Assembly: GCA_015680685.1 (NCBI GenBank)
Contig: MNCI01027436.1
Coordinates: forward strand, 24,054 to 88,053
DNA length: 64,000 nt
From: Gnetum montanum
Taxonomy: Eukaryota; Streptophyta; Gnetopsida; Gnetales; Gnetaceae
Reading direction: 5' to 3'
The position numbers and the translations under genes are program-made. A model generated the notes under the pieces. That model did not search any database. It was not told the DNA's origin and worked only from the letters and a program-made list of their open reading frames with translations. How positions within the stretch are numbered: the stretch's first letter is position 1; each line of letters starts with the position of its first letter. Below, one piece after another: positions 22,040 to 33,719 of the stretch.

Positions 22040-22065
22040 ATTCCTAAGCCTATAAATAGTGGGAT
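22040..22065 (+). promoter_or_regulatory. Candidate TATA box, plus strand
   Basis: 'cctataaatagtggg' at about 22048-22062 is a canonical plant TATA box. No coding sequence on the plus strand follows before element A at 23434, so it is probably the relic promoter of an LTR. The rest of 22065-23433 is AT-rich DNA in which I see no gene. Confidence 0.35.
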
Positions 22066-23433
22066 CAAACACTCAATAGTAGTTGATTTTTTAAGATCTT
22101 GAAGTACTTTTAAAATTTCAAGAAAATCTTAAAGCACCTATGTTAGCATCACCTACAGCACTGTGTGCTCCTTAACTACTATTAGCACCTTATGGAGGAT
22201 ACACCACATGTAAATATATTAATGTTAGTATTAGCATCACTTGCACTACCATCAACTTCATTACTACCAGCTTCATTATGTCATCTAGCATCACCTTTGG
22301 GATAACATATAAAAACAACCATATTTTCCATCTAAATCAATGTTAAACAATGTCAACAAGCTTTCCACTCATCCTTCAAGGTGTAAGATATTAAAATTCA
22401 TCATTCAAACCTAGTTTTTACCCATTAGATAAGGTCTATTTGTCAATTTCAAATTCCAATCTATATTATCATACATTATATTCTAGTTATTCCTTGGCCC
22501 TCCATACGAGGTAAACTCTATCAATTAACTAAATAAACAATTCTTTTTCATTGAGAAGAGAAAACTAAACTATATCCTTTAAATCATTCATTCATTTATC
22601 ATCCATGTTACATTTCCTAGCTATTCTACTCATATTCATCTTGATTAGATTTTATTAAATTTACCATTAAGTTTACTATCATTTATTAATTCCCCTATTG
22701 ATTCTATATCATGATTGATAGGCCAAGTCTATATTTGATTATAGGATTATGCTTCTTCATTTTGTAATTGTTTATCTATCAAGGAATATATCATTTTGAA
22801 GACTATGTACAACTACGAGTCATATACATAAATGTATGATTCATTGAGATGTTCTTGCAGATTTAGAGAAGAACATTTTTGTAGAAATAGAATCGCTTCT
22901 AAATGAAGGCATCTATAATGGATCTACCTCTTGGGGATGTAATCATATCATGCATAGAGCATTTTTGCATTGTAAAGATATATCACTTTTGTGGGGATGG
23001 AATGTTTCTAGTTTTTGAGTACAATGCCTATCCTTGAGCTAATATTTCCTTCTCATGGGAAATTTTTAGGAGGCACTAACTAACATAGATTATCATGATA
23101 AGGGCTTAATAATTATTTTGTATTCAATGCATTACTATGCATGTAGAAGTAACCATTTTGATGGATTAAAGAACAAAGAGAATGAGGACTAAGAAATAGA
23201 AATGACAAAAAAATACAACATGTCTCTCAAATATTTATGTAAGTTAGGTAAACAAGGTTAAAAGACAAAAAAAAGCTCCAAATTAATGCATGTTGTTGAA
23301 ATTGTAGTTGTAATGTTAAAAGTTGGAAAATTAATTAGTTTTGTATTTTTTTTTGAAGTATCTAAAATTGTATAGTTTGTTTCAATATTTCTATTTTTTT
23401 GTAACAATATACAATATGGATTTGTTTTCTATG

Positions 23434-24238
23434 TGATGAGTGGTAGCCCTACACTCAACCATACGAATACGAGTGTTACATGTGCGATCTGTTCGAACTT
23501 AGCAGACTAAGTGCCTACACACCTTATGGAACACTTAAGGTTAATCATTCATTGTCTTCCCAGACTTACTTGTATTTGTCATGGTTGTATGGTTAAGTAA
23601 GTCTGAGGTATGTGATTTTTGTATCTTTTATGTTTTATCACCTATGCTAATGAGGGAAAGGATGAAGAGACTAGGTAACTAACTTCAACTAACTAATTTC
23701 TAATGCCTAGCATTAGTATCCATCCCACTTGCCATTCACACCTTGAACCAATGCAACCTTCTGGGATTACCAAATGCTATTCATTACTAGGATTACAAAG
23801 TGTAATGCACGTGCTCGAAGCGGTCATATTGAATGCACTTAACTAGGAGTGTTAAGGGTTGAGAAAGATTAATTAACTAATAAAAAATTTAACCATTTAA
23901 CATTAATTAAAGTCCTATTTAGCTTAGTCCATGCATTTCAAGGTTTATCCAAAAGTTCATCTTTATTTCTGTACACAAACTTGTGCTTAGGTATAATATT
24001 TGCTTGAATAAAGATTCGTTCACTTTGGGACTCCTATTGGGGGCACATGGAAATTATTCTATCTTTGGAGAGGTAAAACTACCAGAGTTTCACTAAGGGT
24101 TTAGATCTAGATGGACAAACAAGGGAGAGCTGCCTCTTAGTTATAGAACTGGTGGCGGACCATGATATCATGTATGCAATATCGTGGGGAAGGACGCAAT
24201 ATCTCGTATGCAGCCCATGCGATATCGGGTCCCATCAT
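23434..24238 (-). repeat. Element A 3' LTR
   Basis: It is bounded by tgatgag and catca and matches the 5' LTR at 29619-30443. The U3 part (24160-24235) carries several atatcg/gatatc motifs. Immediately outside on the high-coordinate side is tacccccatgattg, the complement of the polypurine tract. Confidence 0.9.
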
Positions 24239-26104
24239 ACCCCCATGATTGAATAAAAACTCATCCTTGAGTCCCTTACAAAAAATTGGGAAGGTATGGG
24301 ATTATTAACTTGAATGGAACTAATGGTGAATGGGATGACATGTGAATGGATCATCATTACAGAACATGACAAAACTGGTGTTCACGACAACAAGAGTGAA
24401 CACTTTATACATTTGACATTAGGCCTTATTTGGAAGCTGAGAGAGAAAGAGAGAGAGAGAGAGAGAAGAAGTCTGCTGCTGCCATCGCCATGATTGCGCC
24501 TTTCATTGTCCATCCATAAGTGCACCATCGATCTTGCTCCTTGCATAGCTGCTTCAACATTGATCCATTCCAAGTGTTCCGTCCAGGTCCAATCCGTTGT
24601 TGTATGATTGCCATCTGCACACACAACACAGTTGCATATTAGCAAGGGTAAATGAATCACAATGCAGTTGATACCTTGCCTTAGTGTAAGGGCCATTGGC
24701 TGAGTTGTGGTATGGCTGATATAGATTTGAAGATATACTAATGATGACTACCCAAGGTGTAGGGACTAGGATAAAATCAAAAAAATTGGACCAGGACCCC
24801 CATGACTAATCGCGAACCTATGGTAGCAAGAGAATGGAAAAAGATAAGGAATAAGAAGGATGAAGAAAAAGAGACAACTGTAATGTCGATGAAATGGATG
24901 TCAGGATGGTAATGAACAAAATAAAGTTAGTTGCAAAAAATGTTAAGGGAAAGAATTTAACTGGTGCACCAAATAGGAATGCCAGTGGGTCCTCCCCAAA
25001 GTAGGCTCATGCCCTTAATGCCCTGACAAACCCACATTCAAAGAGTCTGTAGGCTCTAGGAATGTCATTTGGAAACAAGAGTTAAAGTCTTAACCACAAG
25101 AATTTACCAAAAAAAAATAATGCATCAACCAAAATATAGACTACTGATACAACCAGCAATGAGGTTAATAATGGAGAGAAGGATGGAGAGAAGAGAATGG
25201 AATGGAATCCCAAGAACAAGGTGGTGTATAGCCCCTTGTGTATTTTAATGATTAATGTGACATAGTAGATCCCATTCCGAGTCCGGCCTCAAAAAAATCA
25301 CATCCAATGACTTCGCATTAATGCATTCGACCAATCCATCCACTTGAAGTAACAAGAATGCCTTCATCCAAGAGCCACCACCATTTTGACGAAATGAAGG
25401 AGGAGAGAATAGGAAGCGAGAAGGACCTTAGTTAGAGGGAACATGTTTTTAGTTCCATAACCAGTGCTTGTAGCCCAATGATTATTTAATCTAAGGGATG
25501 TGCTTTGAATTCTTACATCTCTTTATTTTTGTTTGTTATTTTTCTTGGGTTTATGCGTGAGAACCACACCATGCAAAGACTTATTATTTTTATTTGCTCA
25601 ACTTCCCAACAATATGGCAATTGTAGGAATGGTAAGAAAACTCAAGAAGAAAACATCCAAGCACCCAAGAGAATGGCCAACACAAATGCATCAAGTTCCC
25701 TTAAAGCCACACCCTTTTCAATCCTTGAGTCCTTAGTTTGAGAAGTACCCAATCACCGATTCATTGATAGTTCTTATAATTTTGAAGAAAGGGACTGTAC
25801 AGTTTCAAGCCAAGGGAGACCATAGAGATTATGGATGCATGGATGATGTGGACTCATTGCTTGCTATATCAAAAGAACCATACCTTAGTATCAACATCAT
25901 AACTTAAGGGTAAAAACCAAACATTAGCAACCAATAGAAAATATTCCATACCATCATTAAGAGCACTTATTGGGTGATGAACCTAACAAAGTGGATAAAA
26001 CACACACATACCCACACAAATAAAAGAAAAAGTATAAATGATGTTGTAAAAAAAAATAAGAAAAGTGTAAAACAAAAACTTAAAAGAACTGAGGGCTTAA
26101 ATAA
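24239..26104 (-). other. Element A polypurine tract and long non-coding 3' region
   Basis: Positions 24239-24255 are the polypurine tract complement. The 1.8 kb beyond has no convincing coding frame; the 104-codon minus-strand frame at 24382-24696 has no conserved domain and is not open in element C. A (GA)n run lies at 24437-24470. In Athila elements this interval can hold an env-like ORF; none was seen here. Confidence 0.7.
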
Positions 26105-26960
26105 TCAGCATAGGTGGCCATCTCCCCCATGACTGAATTGAAAGGGAGAGATCTGAAATAATGAGCACTTATTTGAATTTTTTAGAAGTGTCCAACTTCT
26201 CCCAATTGATGTTCTTAGATTAAGGGTTGGAAGTTGGTGACGCTCATATTCCAATGTATCTATGCTTTCATTGCGGTTGCATGTTGTTCCCCCAGTTAGT
26301 TCCATGCATATTGGTGGGCTAATCTCTTGATTAGCTATCAACCATGGGGTGTTCTCTTATTGTGTGGTTTCTACATATAGGTACCTTTGTATCTGAGTTT
26401 CTTAGGCACACCGGTTGCATGCAGGAGATGCTGGGCATTCCTCCATGTCATCACCCTTTGAGTCACTGTATGTGATGCATGGAACTCTCTTCTTCTCGAT
26501 CTTTCCATAAATGTTTTCCTTAGATATTTCTTAGGAAAGATCGTGGATTCCTAGGCATGCGTTGATGGTGCTGAGCCATGCCCTCCCCATTATAATTGGG
26601 AAGTCCCCTTTGTTACTATTGACTTCTATCACTAGAAAATCACCTGGGTATGACCAACCACACATAGTGGTAACAATGTCCTCCACCAATCCTAAGGGAA
26701 TAGTGATGGACTGGTTAGCTAAATCTAGTTGAATATTTCTCTTCTTGAGTGGAGGTAGGTTCTAGGCTTTATACATCTCTCGTGATATTAAGTTGACTCT
26801 GGAACCTGAGTCAAGAAGAGCTTTACGTGGTTCATTCCCAATGACTTGGAGGTAGATTAAGGGACTTTCGGGGTCAGAGAGTTTCCTGGGAAGGTGGCCT
26901 ACCTTGATCCAGTCAGTAAGAGTATGTGTTAACATAGCCGTTTGCATTGGGCTCTGTTGT
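26105..26960 (-). pseudogene. Element A protease and protease-RT linker, joined to post-integrase sequence
   Basis: The frame at 26762-26947 reads ESPLIYLQVIGNEP, KALLDSGSRVNLISREMY: a retropepsin active site DSGS with the typical flanks. Downstream (26560-26620) GDFPIIMGRAWLST matches the second-half motif LLGRAFL. The linker at 26105-26341 (SIDTLEYERHQLPTLNLR) then runs straight into FQISPFQFSHGGDGHLC. That last piece is the sequence found after integrase in elements B (33740) and C (38900), so about 3 kb containing RT, RNase H and integrase has been deleted. The catalytic DSG is intact. Confidence 0.8.
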
Positions 26961-29473
26961 TGGTTTGAAGAGAGCTTTGAAGCCTTTCTTGATGGAGGAG
27001 TGGTTATTGACTCAATCGCTTGTGGTTGTGAGAGCTTGTTTGGGCTTTTGGTTTTGAAGAAACCTCTTCTCTTTATGTAGTTGTCAGAACTAGTAGCAGT
27101 TCAAAGGTTTACAGCTCTTGTAGCATTATGTTGCTGTGGTTGAGTGGGAAGTTCCCCTTGCATTGTTGGAGCAGGTGCTAGTGGAACTATTGATGTAAGA
27201 GTGACGGATGGATTTGAAGGATGGTATGTATGTGGTGTGTCTCCCATAGGAGAAGGAGTCCTGAATACTCTCGAACTTGGTAGTGATGTTGTGGGGTTAC
27301 GTGACCCATAGAGTCACTTGGAGAAACCACCTGCTACATGTAGTAGACATACGGGTCTGGTTTCTAATAAGGGTATTGTTGCCTAGGTGGTGGCATCCCC
27401 CATGACTGTGGGTATTTCCACTGCTGGTGTTTCCTGATAGTTTGTGGCAGACATCCACTTGGATAATATGTTAACGGTTGGTGGAATTGCCTTGGGTTAC
27501 CTTGGGGATAAGGTAACATTCAAGGTGCTTGCCTTTTGTTAAGTCTTGGATTGAGCACATACACCTCAGACTCCTATAGATGTGAGATTATTGGGCAACA
27601 TCCCTTAGGATGGTCATATTTGCAGATCTCACATCCACCATCATTGTCCCTATCAGAGTCCACAACCTCATCGATGACAATTATTTTTCCCTTACCCTTG
27701 TTATGTGCATGGTCTGAATCTCTCCGCTTGTTCTTATCATGGTCACTACTTCATTCCTTAGACTGCTCTACAATTTTTAAAATGGTTTCGAATCTACTAT
27801 CTAAGGAGTCCCACATTTGATCTACCTTAGCTAACACTTTGGTTGTCAACTTTTGAAGCGGCAAGGTTTTTCTATTCACCAACTCTTTGAGTGGTGACTC
27901 ATCCTCTTCCTCACAGAATTTTACTTGTTTTGGAGGGAAGGATTGCTGTTATACTCTTCCACACTTTCTCTTTTTCGTAGCTCCCCCTCTTCCTCAGCTA
28001 CTTGCTCCAACAATCTATGAACTTTATGGGGCCTAAGTTTAGATAATCTACCTTGGGCATATGACCCAAGGGTTCTCTTGGTTTCATGTCTTAGCCCATC
28101 TACGAGGTGGCGTAGTTGATCCCGTTGTGTGTAATCATAGCCCGGGCAACAATGTAGCAATGCATAATATTGTCCCATGGTAGCATCCAAGGGTTCATGA
28201 TTACTCTGCTTTCATCCTTGGATCTGCTTATGCAAGTTGGACACTCTGGAGTACATTTGGTATTTATCATTAAAAAATTCTAGCATGGTTCTCCACCGTC
28301 TAATGGATTCTAGTTCTAAGGACTAGTACCAACTTTTTGCTTCTTTTATGAGTGTCCTAGGGAACAAATTTAACTTTTGCCACTCATTTTCAATATTCTA
28401 CAAGGCACAAGCATCATGGAGTGCCTATAAGTGGTTTTGTAGATCAGCATTGTATCCCCCCTCAAATTGTGGGATATTATTCATGTCTAGTCTCTTGATC
28501 CGGCTATCTTTTTGGTGCCTTGTAGGTATTCTCACAACCTCTGTAATGTCTAACATACTCTAAGTTGCTAGTAGGGGCTCATCATGATCATCTCTCTCAT
28601 GATGTCTATGATACCTATGTGGTTGCCTACTTTTCCTTCTTTCATGCCTTGATTTCCTAGAATGCCCTCGTCCTCACTCTTGACTCTCTCATCGAGGTCT
28701 CTCATTTGCTTATCTTTACCCTTATCTTCACGGTTGGGTTCTTGGTGACTACGTCCAGATGTGGAAGGAGAGGGTGAATGGTGCAATGAAGGGGAAGAAG
28801 AAGGGAAACCATTGCCATGATAGTGTTTTTTACCTTCTCTTCGGTGGCTACGGCCCCCATCGTGATGACGATCAGAATTCTTGCCCTTATCTTATGTTTG
28901 TGTTCCCTCATTGAACACTTGGTGTTCATGGGAATCAAAACCAGGGTTGTGAATCATGAAGCAAAGGTTCTGATACCCTACCTCCTCACTATTGTTAGGA
29001 GGGGAAACATTATTTTGTAGAGAACCTATTGAGATAGGTTCACCAACCTTAATTTCTCTTATGACAGGCGAAGCATTGTGGGGTCCTTTACCCTTCAACG
29101 ATGTGTGATAACTCTCCTATCGTGCATCCCATTGACGTTGTGCCACTGTGGGATGCTAATCCCTTGTGTCATAATCACTTGCAATGTATTCAACATATAG
29201 TTGTGTCATGTCTATCTATGCAAGAGCACGAAGGAGCATGTTAGGAACTGCCTGATCTGGAGGTAACACTATGTTACCTTGCAAGTCTTGGCAATGTAGT
29301 TGTTCATCCTGATGGAGGATAAAGGTAAAATTGGGTATATACTCATCATGATGAGTATATACCACCTGATACTCTTGAGGAACTGGCGGATTTGGGTTAC
29401 GTGTGTTAGTCTGCTGACTATCTCTTGTGTGATCCCTAGGTGGTGAAGTGATTTTATGAGAAGAAGAAGACAT
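26961..29473 (-). pseudogene. Element A gag
   Basis: Gag starts at the ATG at 29473 (MSSSSHKITSPPRDH). The conserved N-terminal block follows (VVYTHHDEYIPNFTFILHQD, then NIVLPPDQAVPNMLLRALA), then a Ser/Arg/His-rich stretch (28570-28940), the capsid region (LDMNNIPQFEGGYNADLQ, EWQKLNLFPRTLIKEAKSW), and an open 90-codon part at 27921-28190 (ATMGQYYALLHCCPGYDY to EGELRKRESVEEYN). Near 27600-27645 lies a CEICKYDHPKGCC knuckle with unusual CX2CX3HX4C spacing. A Pro/Gln/His-rich tail links to protease. Gag would form the particle; stops and frameshifts inactivate it. Confidence 0.8.
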
Positions 29474-29597
29474 TGTTATCTTGTCAGTGTGCTATTGACC
29501 ATTGTTTAAATTTTCTTCTAATTAACCCTAAGGATTCGTTTAAGCTTCCCAATGATGTGGATGATTTCCTACATTCTACTTAGTGCACAAACAACTT

Positions 29598-29618
29598 AGT
29601 CCCCAACAATGATGCTAA
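29598..29618 (-). promoter_or_regulatory. Element A primer-binding site (degenerate)
   Basis: The complement reads TTAGCATCATTGTTGGGGA directly inside the 5' LTR. Compared with element C (TGGTGCCATTTCCAGGGA) and the tRNA-Asp-type site of Athila elements, it has the same layout and several transitions. Confidence 0.6.
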
Positions 29619-30443
29619 TGATGAGTGGTTAGGTACCCCTACACTCAACTGTACGAATACGAGTGTTACATGCATGATCCGATCGAACTCCATAGGCTAA
29701 GTGCCTACATGCCTTATGGAACACTTAATGTTAATCATTTTTTATCTTCCCAGACTTGTATTTTTCACAATTGTATGGTTAAGTAAGTTTGAGGTATGTG
29801 ATTTTTGTATCTTTTATGTTTTATCGTCTATGCTAATGAGGGAAGGGGTGAAGAGACTAACTTTAACTAACTAATTTCTAATGCCTAGCATCAGTATCCT
29901 TTCCTCTTTTCATTCACACCCTGAACCAATGCAACCTTCTGAGATTACCAAACGCTATTCGTTACTGGGATTACCAAGCATAACACACGTGCTCAAAGTG
30001 GTCGTCCTGAATGCACTTACCTAGGAGTGTTGAGGGTTGAGAAAGATTAATTAACTAATAAAACATTTAACCATTTAACATTAATTAAAGTCCTATTTAG
30101 CTTAGTCCATGCACTGCAAGGTTTATCCAAAAGTTCATCTTTATTTTTGTACAAAAACTTGTGCTCAAGTACAATATTTGCTCGAATAAAGATTCATTCA
30201 CTTTGGGACTCCTATTGTGGGCACATGGAAATTATTCTATCTCTAGAGAGGTAAAACTACTATAGTTTTGTTAAGGGTCTAGATCTAGATGGAGAAACAA
30301 GGGAGAGCTACCTCTTATTTATAGAACTGGCAATGGACTGCAATATCGCGTACATAATATTGTGGGGAAGGACGTGATATCGTGTACACAATATCGCAGG
30401 GAAGGACACGATATCGCAGCCCATGCGATATCGTGTCCCATCA
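29619..30443 (-). repeat. Element A 5' LTR
   Basis: It is bounded by tgatgag and catca. On the minus strand the U3 region comes first, with about six gatatc/aatatcg motifs at 30335-30440, then a TATA box (complement of ttatttatagaac near 30314), then R and U5. It is followed outside by the target duplication ctatg. Confidence 0.9.
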
Positions 30444-30479
30444 CTATGGAATTAATACTAGTACTTTATTAATGCCTAC

Positions 30480-30660
30480 TTGTTATTCCAAGGGACCACC
30501 ACCTAGAGTAATGATAAGATACTTATCTCTCAATTTAGAAGCCCTAGGTTTAAGCCTAGCTGTAGCCACTTAAAAGAGGTTAGGATTTCACTCATTTACT
30601 AACCCTTTTAGGATCCCACCTTGGCAAGATGAGCATTTAAGCTCTAGTAGATAATCCTTC
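30480..30660 (+). repeat. Probable tRNA-derived SINE
   Basis: The stretch 'acctagagtaatgataagat' at 30511-30530 resembles a pol III A box. It is followed about 15-20 bp later by 'agaagccctaggtttaagcc' (30538-30556), which fits the B box GGTTCRANYC and the T-arm of a tRNA. A tRNA-unrelated body follows. The tRNA-like part would fold poorly as a tRNA, so this is a SINE head rather than a tRNA gene. Terminal tail and target duplication were not defined. Confidence 0.5.
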
Positions 30661-30929
30661 TTCCTTATTGCTCCAATTATTCTAGACCTTTCCAAACTAA
30701 ATTTCAAGTAGGAAGCATATCATGGATATATATAATCTAAAATAAGGACTACAACACAATAAATTATTAAAATATCACCAAATGAAGGATCACAAAAAAT
30801 AACGAATTAAGGAACAATAATGTTTTCCATGAAAGTTTAACAAATTTTATACTTTCTCTATTTCATAATAATGACAGTGAAACTATTGTAGTTTTTCAAG
30901 CCAATAAGGTTAAAATATGTATTATTCAT

Positions 30930-31771
30930 TGATGAGTAGTGAGATACCCCTACATCCAAACATAATAATCACTAAGACATTCACAGGTGATCTGGTCAAA
31001 TTTCGTGGACCTATAGTTCTCTAGTGCACTAGTTCCTTTAGGAATTGAAATGAGCATTGAGAACATTCATTATGTTCCCAACTACACTTGTGAAGCTCAA
31101 GGGTATGGTTTAAGTGTAATTGAGGTACATGATTTTTCTCATTTTATGTTTTATAAGTTTAATCACCTACAACAAGAATGAACGGTAGAGTAATTTAAGA
31201 TCTAATTCATTTACTACCTAGCTAGTCTTACACAAGTACTTGTCCAACTTTCCTAGACACATCTTGAACACATATAGCACTCTTGGGCTACCAAACGTTA
31301 AGCATTGTTGGGTTACCAAGCACTATATGTATGCTCAAAGTGGTTGTGCTTGTGTTCATTAACAACTAGAAATTAATTACTTAATTTAAATACATTAAAG
31401 TAAAATGCATTAAAGGAAACATTAATCTATTCTCAATGCTGCAAGGATTATCAAAAGGATTCATTTTTATTCTCCTTGCACTTCTACGCTCAGGTACATC
31501 AATGTTCAAACAAAAATCCATACATGCTTAGATTCCTACTACAGGCACTTAGAAAATATTCTAACTTTGGAGAAAACAAACTATAAGAGCTTCACTACTC
31601 TAGCTTAAAAACCTATGAAAAACTAATTCAAACCATGAGCCCAAGCATTATATTTATAAGCTAGCATATATCCCATGACATAAAATAACCAATATCACAT
31701 TTTGGCTCTAACATTGGATACTCAACATTGGGTACTCGACATCAGAGCATGCTAAAAAATGTGATTTATCA
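30930..31771 (-). repeat. Element B 3' LTR
   Basis: It begins tgatgagtagtgagatacccc and ends gtgatttatca, followed by tacccccacgactaaatg, the polypurine tract complement. It has the same layout as the LTRs of A and C but is clearly diverged. Its U3 carries repeated 'aacattgg' and 'gacat' words instead of the gatatc array. Confidence 0.8.
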
Positions 31772-33719
31772 TACCCCCACGACTAAATGAAAACTCGTCC
31801 TAAAGTGAAGAAGAGGAGGAACAAGTTCTTTACAAAATATTGGGTAGGTATAGGATTATTGACTAACATACAAGTTAACTCAAATGGAATACATAGACTC
31901 TAAATGCCAAAGTGTATGGAGTTACAATCTTTACAAAATTGGGTGTTCATGATAAGAGAAGTGAACACCTTAGAGAAAATTGACATCCAACACCTCTTGA
32001 CAGCTGAAGAGTAAGAGAGAAGATCCAATGATCATGAATGGTCCATAATGTGTGGTATTACTACATCGTCCTTGGTGAAGTTAGTCCCAGTTCTAGTCCA
32101 TGCTTCCCATCACAATCACAATAGAATCATGAATTAGTATGCAATGTGTAACACATAGATATTAAATGCCTTGTCTCATTGGTGGTTACACTTGGCTAGG
32201 TTTTGACTGTGGTATATTGATTTATTTAGTAGTGTTAGCAAGAAAACTGACAAATAGGATGAAATAGATAAGTAGTTCATTGAATTTCAAAAAGTTCAAC
32301 ACAAGAAAATATTTGAACAGGGTGTAAGAATTCACAATAATAAAAAGGAAATTTTATTGAAAATGTTATGAAGATGTGCACAATTGAATGTCATTGATGG
32401 GGTAAACAAAAGGATTTGATTGTAAGAGTATCTAAGGTAAAGAACTTAACTAACCCAACCAAAAGATATGCAAGTGGGTCCTCCCCAAAGTAGGCACAAG
32501 CCTTTTATGCCCTTGCATAACTTCAAACCAAAGAGTCTGCAAGCTCCATGGATGATTAATGGTTATGGAAGGTTAACTACAAAAACCCAGAAGAAACTAC
32601 CTAAAAATTCCAACACATCAAAATAGGACATCGAACAAAAACATGCAACCAGTAGTGAGGTGAAACATGGAAAGCATAGACAGATGAGAGAGTGGAATGG
32701 AGTTCTTGATTAAGGTCACATGAAGTCCCTTGTGGATTTTATGGTTAAATGACTTGATAAGATCCATAATTAGTCTAGAAAAAAACCAACCTTGTTTAGT
32801 GACTTTGCATTGCCATTCTAAGATCAATCCATCCTCCTAAGACATAAGAGTGCTCCCATAGAACAACCACCATTCCTTATTAGAGAAGAAAATAGAAGTA
32901 GGAAGTGAGGAGTAACCTTAGTTAGAGGGGACCTTTAAGCATGGGTAGCATATCTTTCTAGTCCCATAACTAGTTCTTGTAGCCCATTTATTTTATCTAA
33001 GGGATGTGCTTTAAATTCCCATGTTCTTTTTTGAAATGGAAACCACACCATGAAAAGACATATGCATTTATTTTGTCTAAGGAGTATGCTTTGAATTCCC
33101 ATCATTTTTTTTATCAAAACCACACTAGGTAAAGAATTATTGAACTTCCTTTTATTGGTTGACATGGAATGGTAATAAATCTCTAAAAACACACATGTAC
33201 CTAGGCAAACAGAAAGGCACAAAGAATACCAAATCCCCTTGAAGTCACACGCTATTCAAACCTTTGAAGAGTTTCCAATTCTGGAAACTACCAAAGTCAT
33301 AAATTTATTAAAATTTTGTTACTAAAAAATGAACTACATATTTCTAGAACAAGGAAAACCATAGAGTTTGTGGATGGATGGATGTTGTGGACTCACTACT
33401 TGTTGCATGAAAAAGAAATCATGTCCTAATCATCTATAATGAAATTCAAAGCCAGAAACTGGACACCAAAAATCAAATAAAAAATAGTACATACCACCAT
33501 CAAGTAATGCATTACCACTATACTTGGCACTTATTAACAAAAAATTATAAAATCACACAAAAATAAAATAAAAGTAAATAAAAAAGAAAGTGTAAAATTT
33601 TCAAGAAATAGCAAATGTACTAATGATGGTGTAAAAAAATTAGAAAAGATTAATAACATGAAAACAAGAAGATATAAAATAAATAATGTGTAAAACAAAA
33701 AGTTGAAAAACTAAGGAGC
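31772..33719 (-). other. Element B polypurine tract and non-coding 3' region
   Basis: Collinear with the non-coding 3' regions of A (24239-26104) and C (37034-38890), sharing words such as 'gggtcctccccaaagtaggc' near 32480. Only short accidental ORFs are present; no env-like gene was seen. Confidence 0.65.

Larger units (their letters stand above)
23434..30443 (-). mobile_element. Element A: complete but internally deleted Athila-like LTR retrotransposon
   Basis: Both LTRs are present (23434-24238 and 29619-30443). The whole 7.0-kb unit is flanked by a perfect 5-bp target duplication, ctatg, at 23429-23433 and 30444-30448. Order on the minus strand: 5' LTR, degenerate tRNA-Asp-type primer-binding site, gag, protease, a short linker, non-coding 3' region, polypurine tract, 3' LTR. 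RT, RNase H and integrase are absent: the text passes from the protease-RT linker directly into sequence that in elements B and C follows integrase. It is thus a gag-pro element that would need another element's polymerase and integrase. The LTRs differ by roughly a tenth by eye, mostly transitions, so insertion is old. Confidence 0.85.

Noticed and set aside
24382-24696. Minus-strand ORF of 104 codons near the 3' LTR of A, possible env-like gene
   Set aside because: Not open in element C, no signal peptide followed by a transmembrane helix, and a (GA)n run supplies part of it.
30511-30575. Functional tRNA gene
   Set aside because: A and B boxes are diverged and no clean cloverleaf or anticodon arm can be drawn; better explained as a SINE head.
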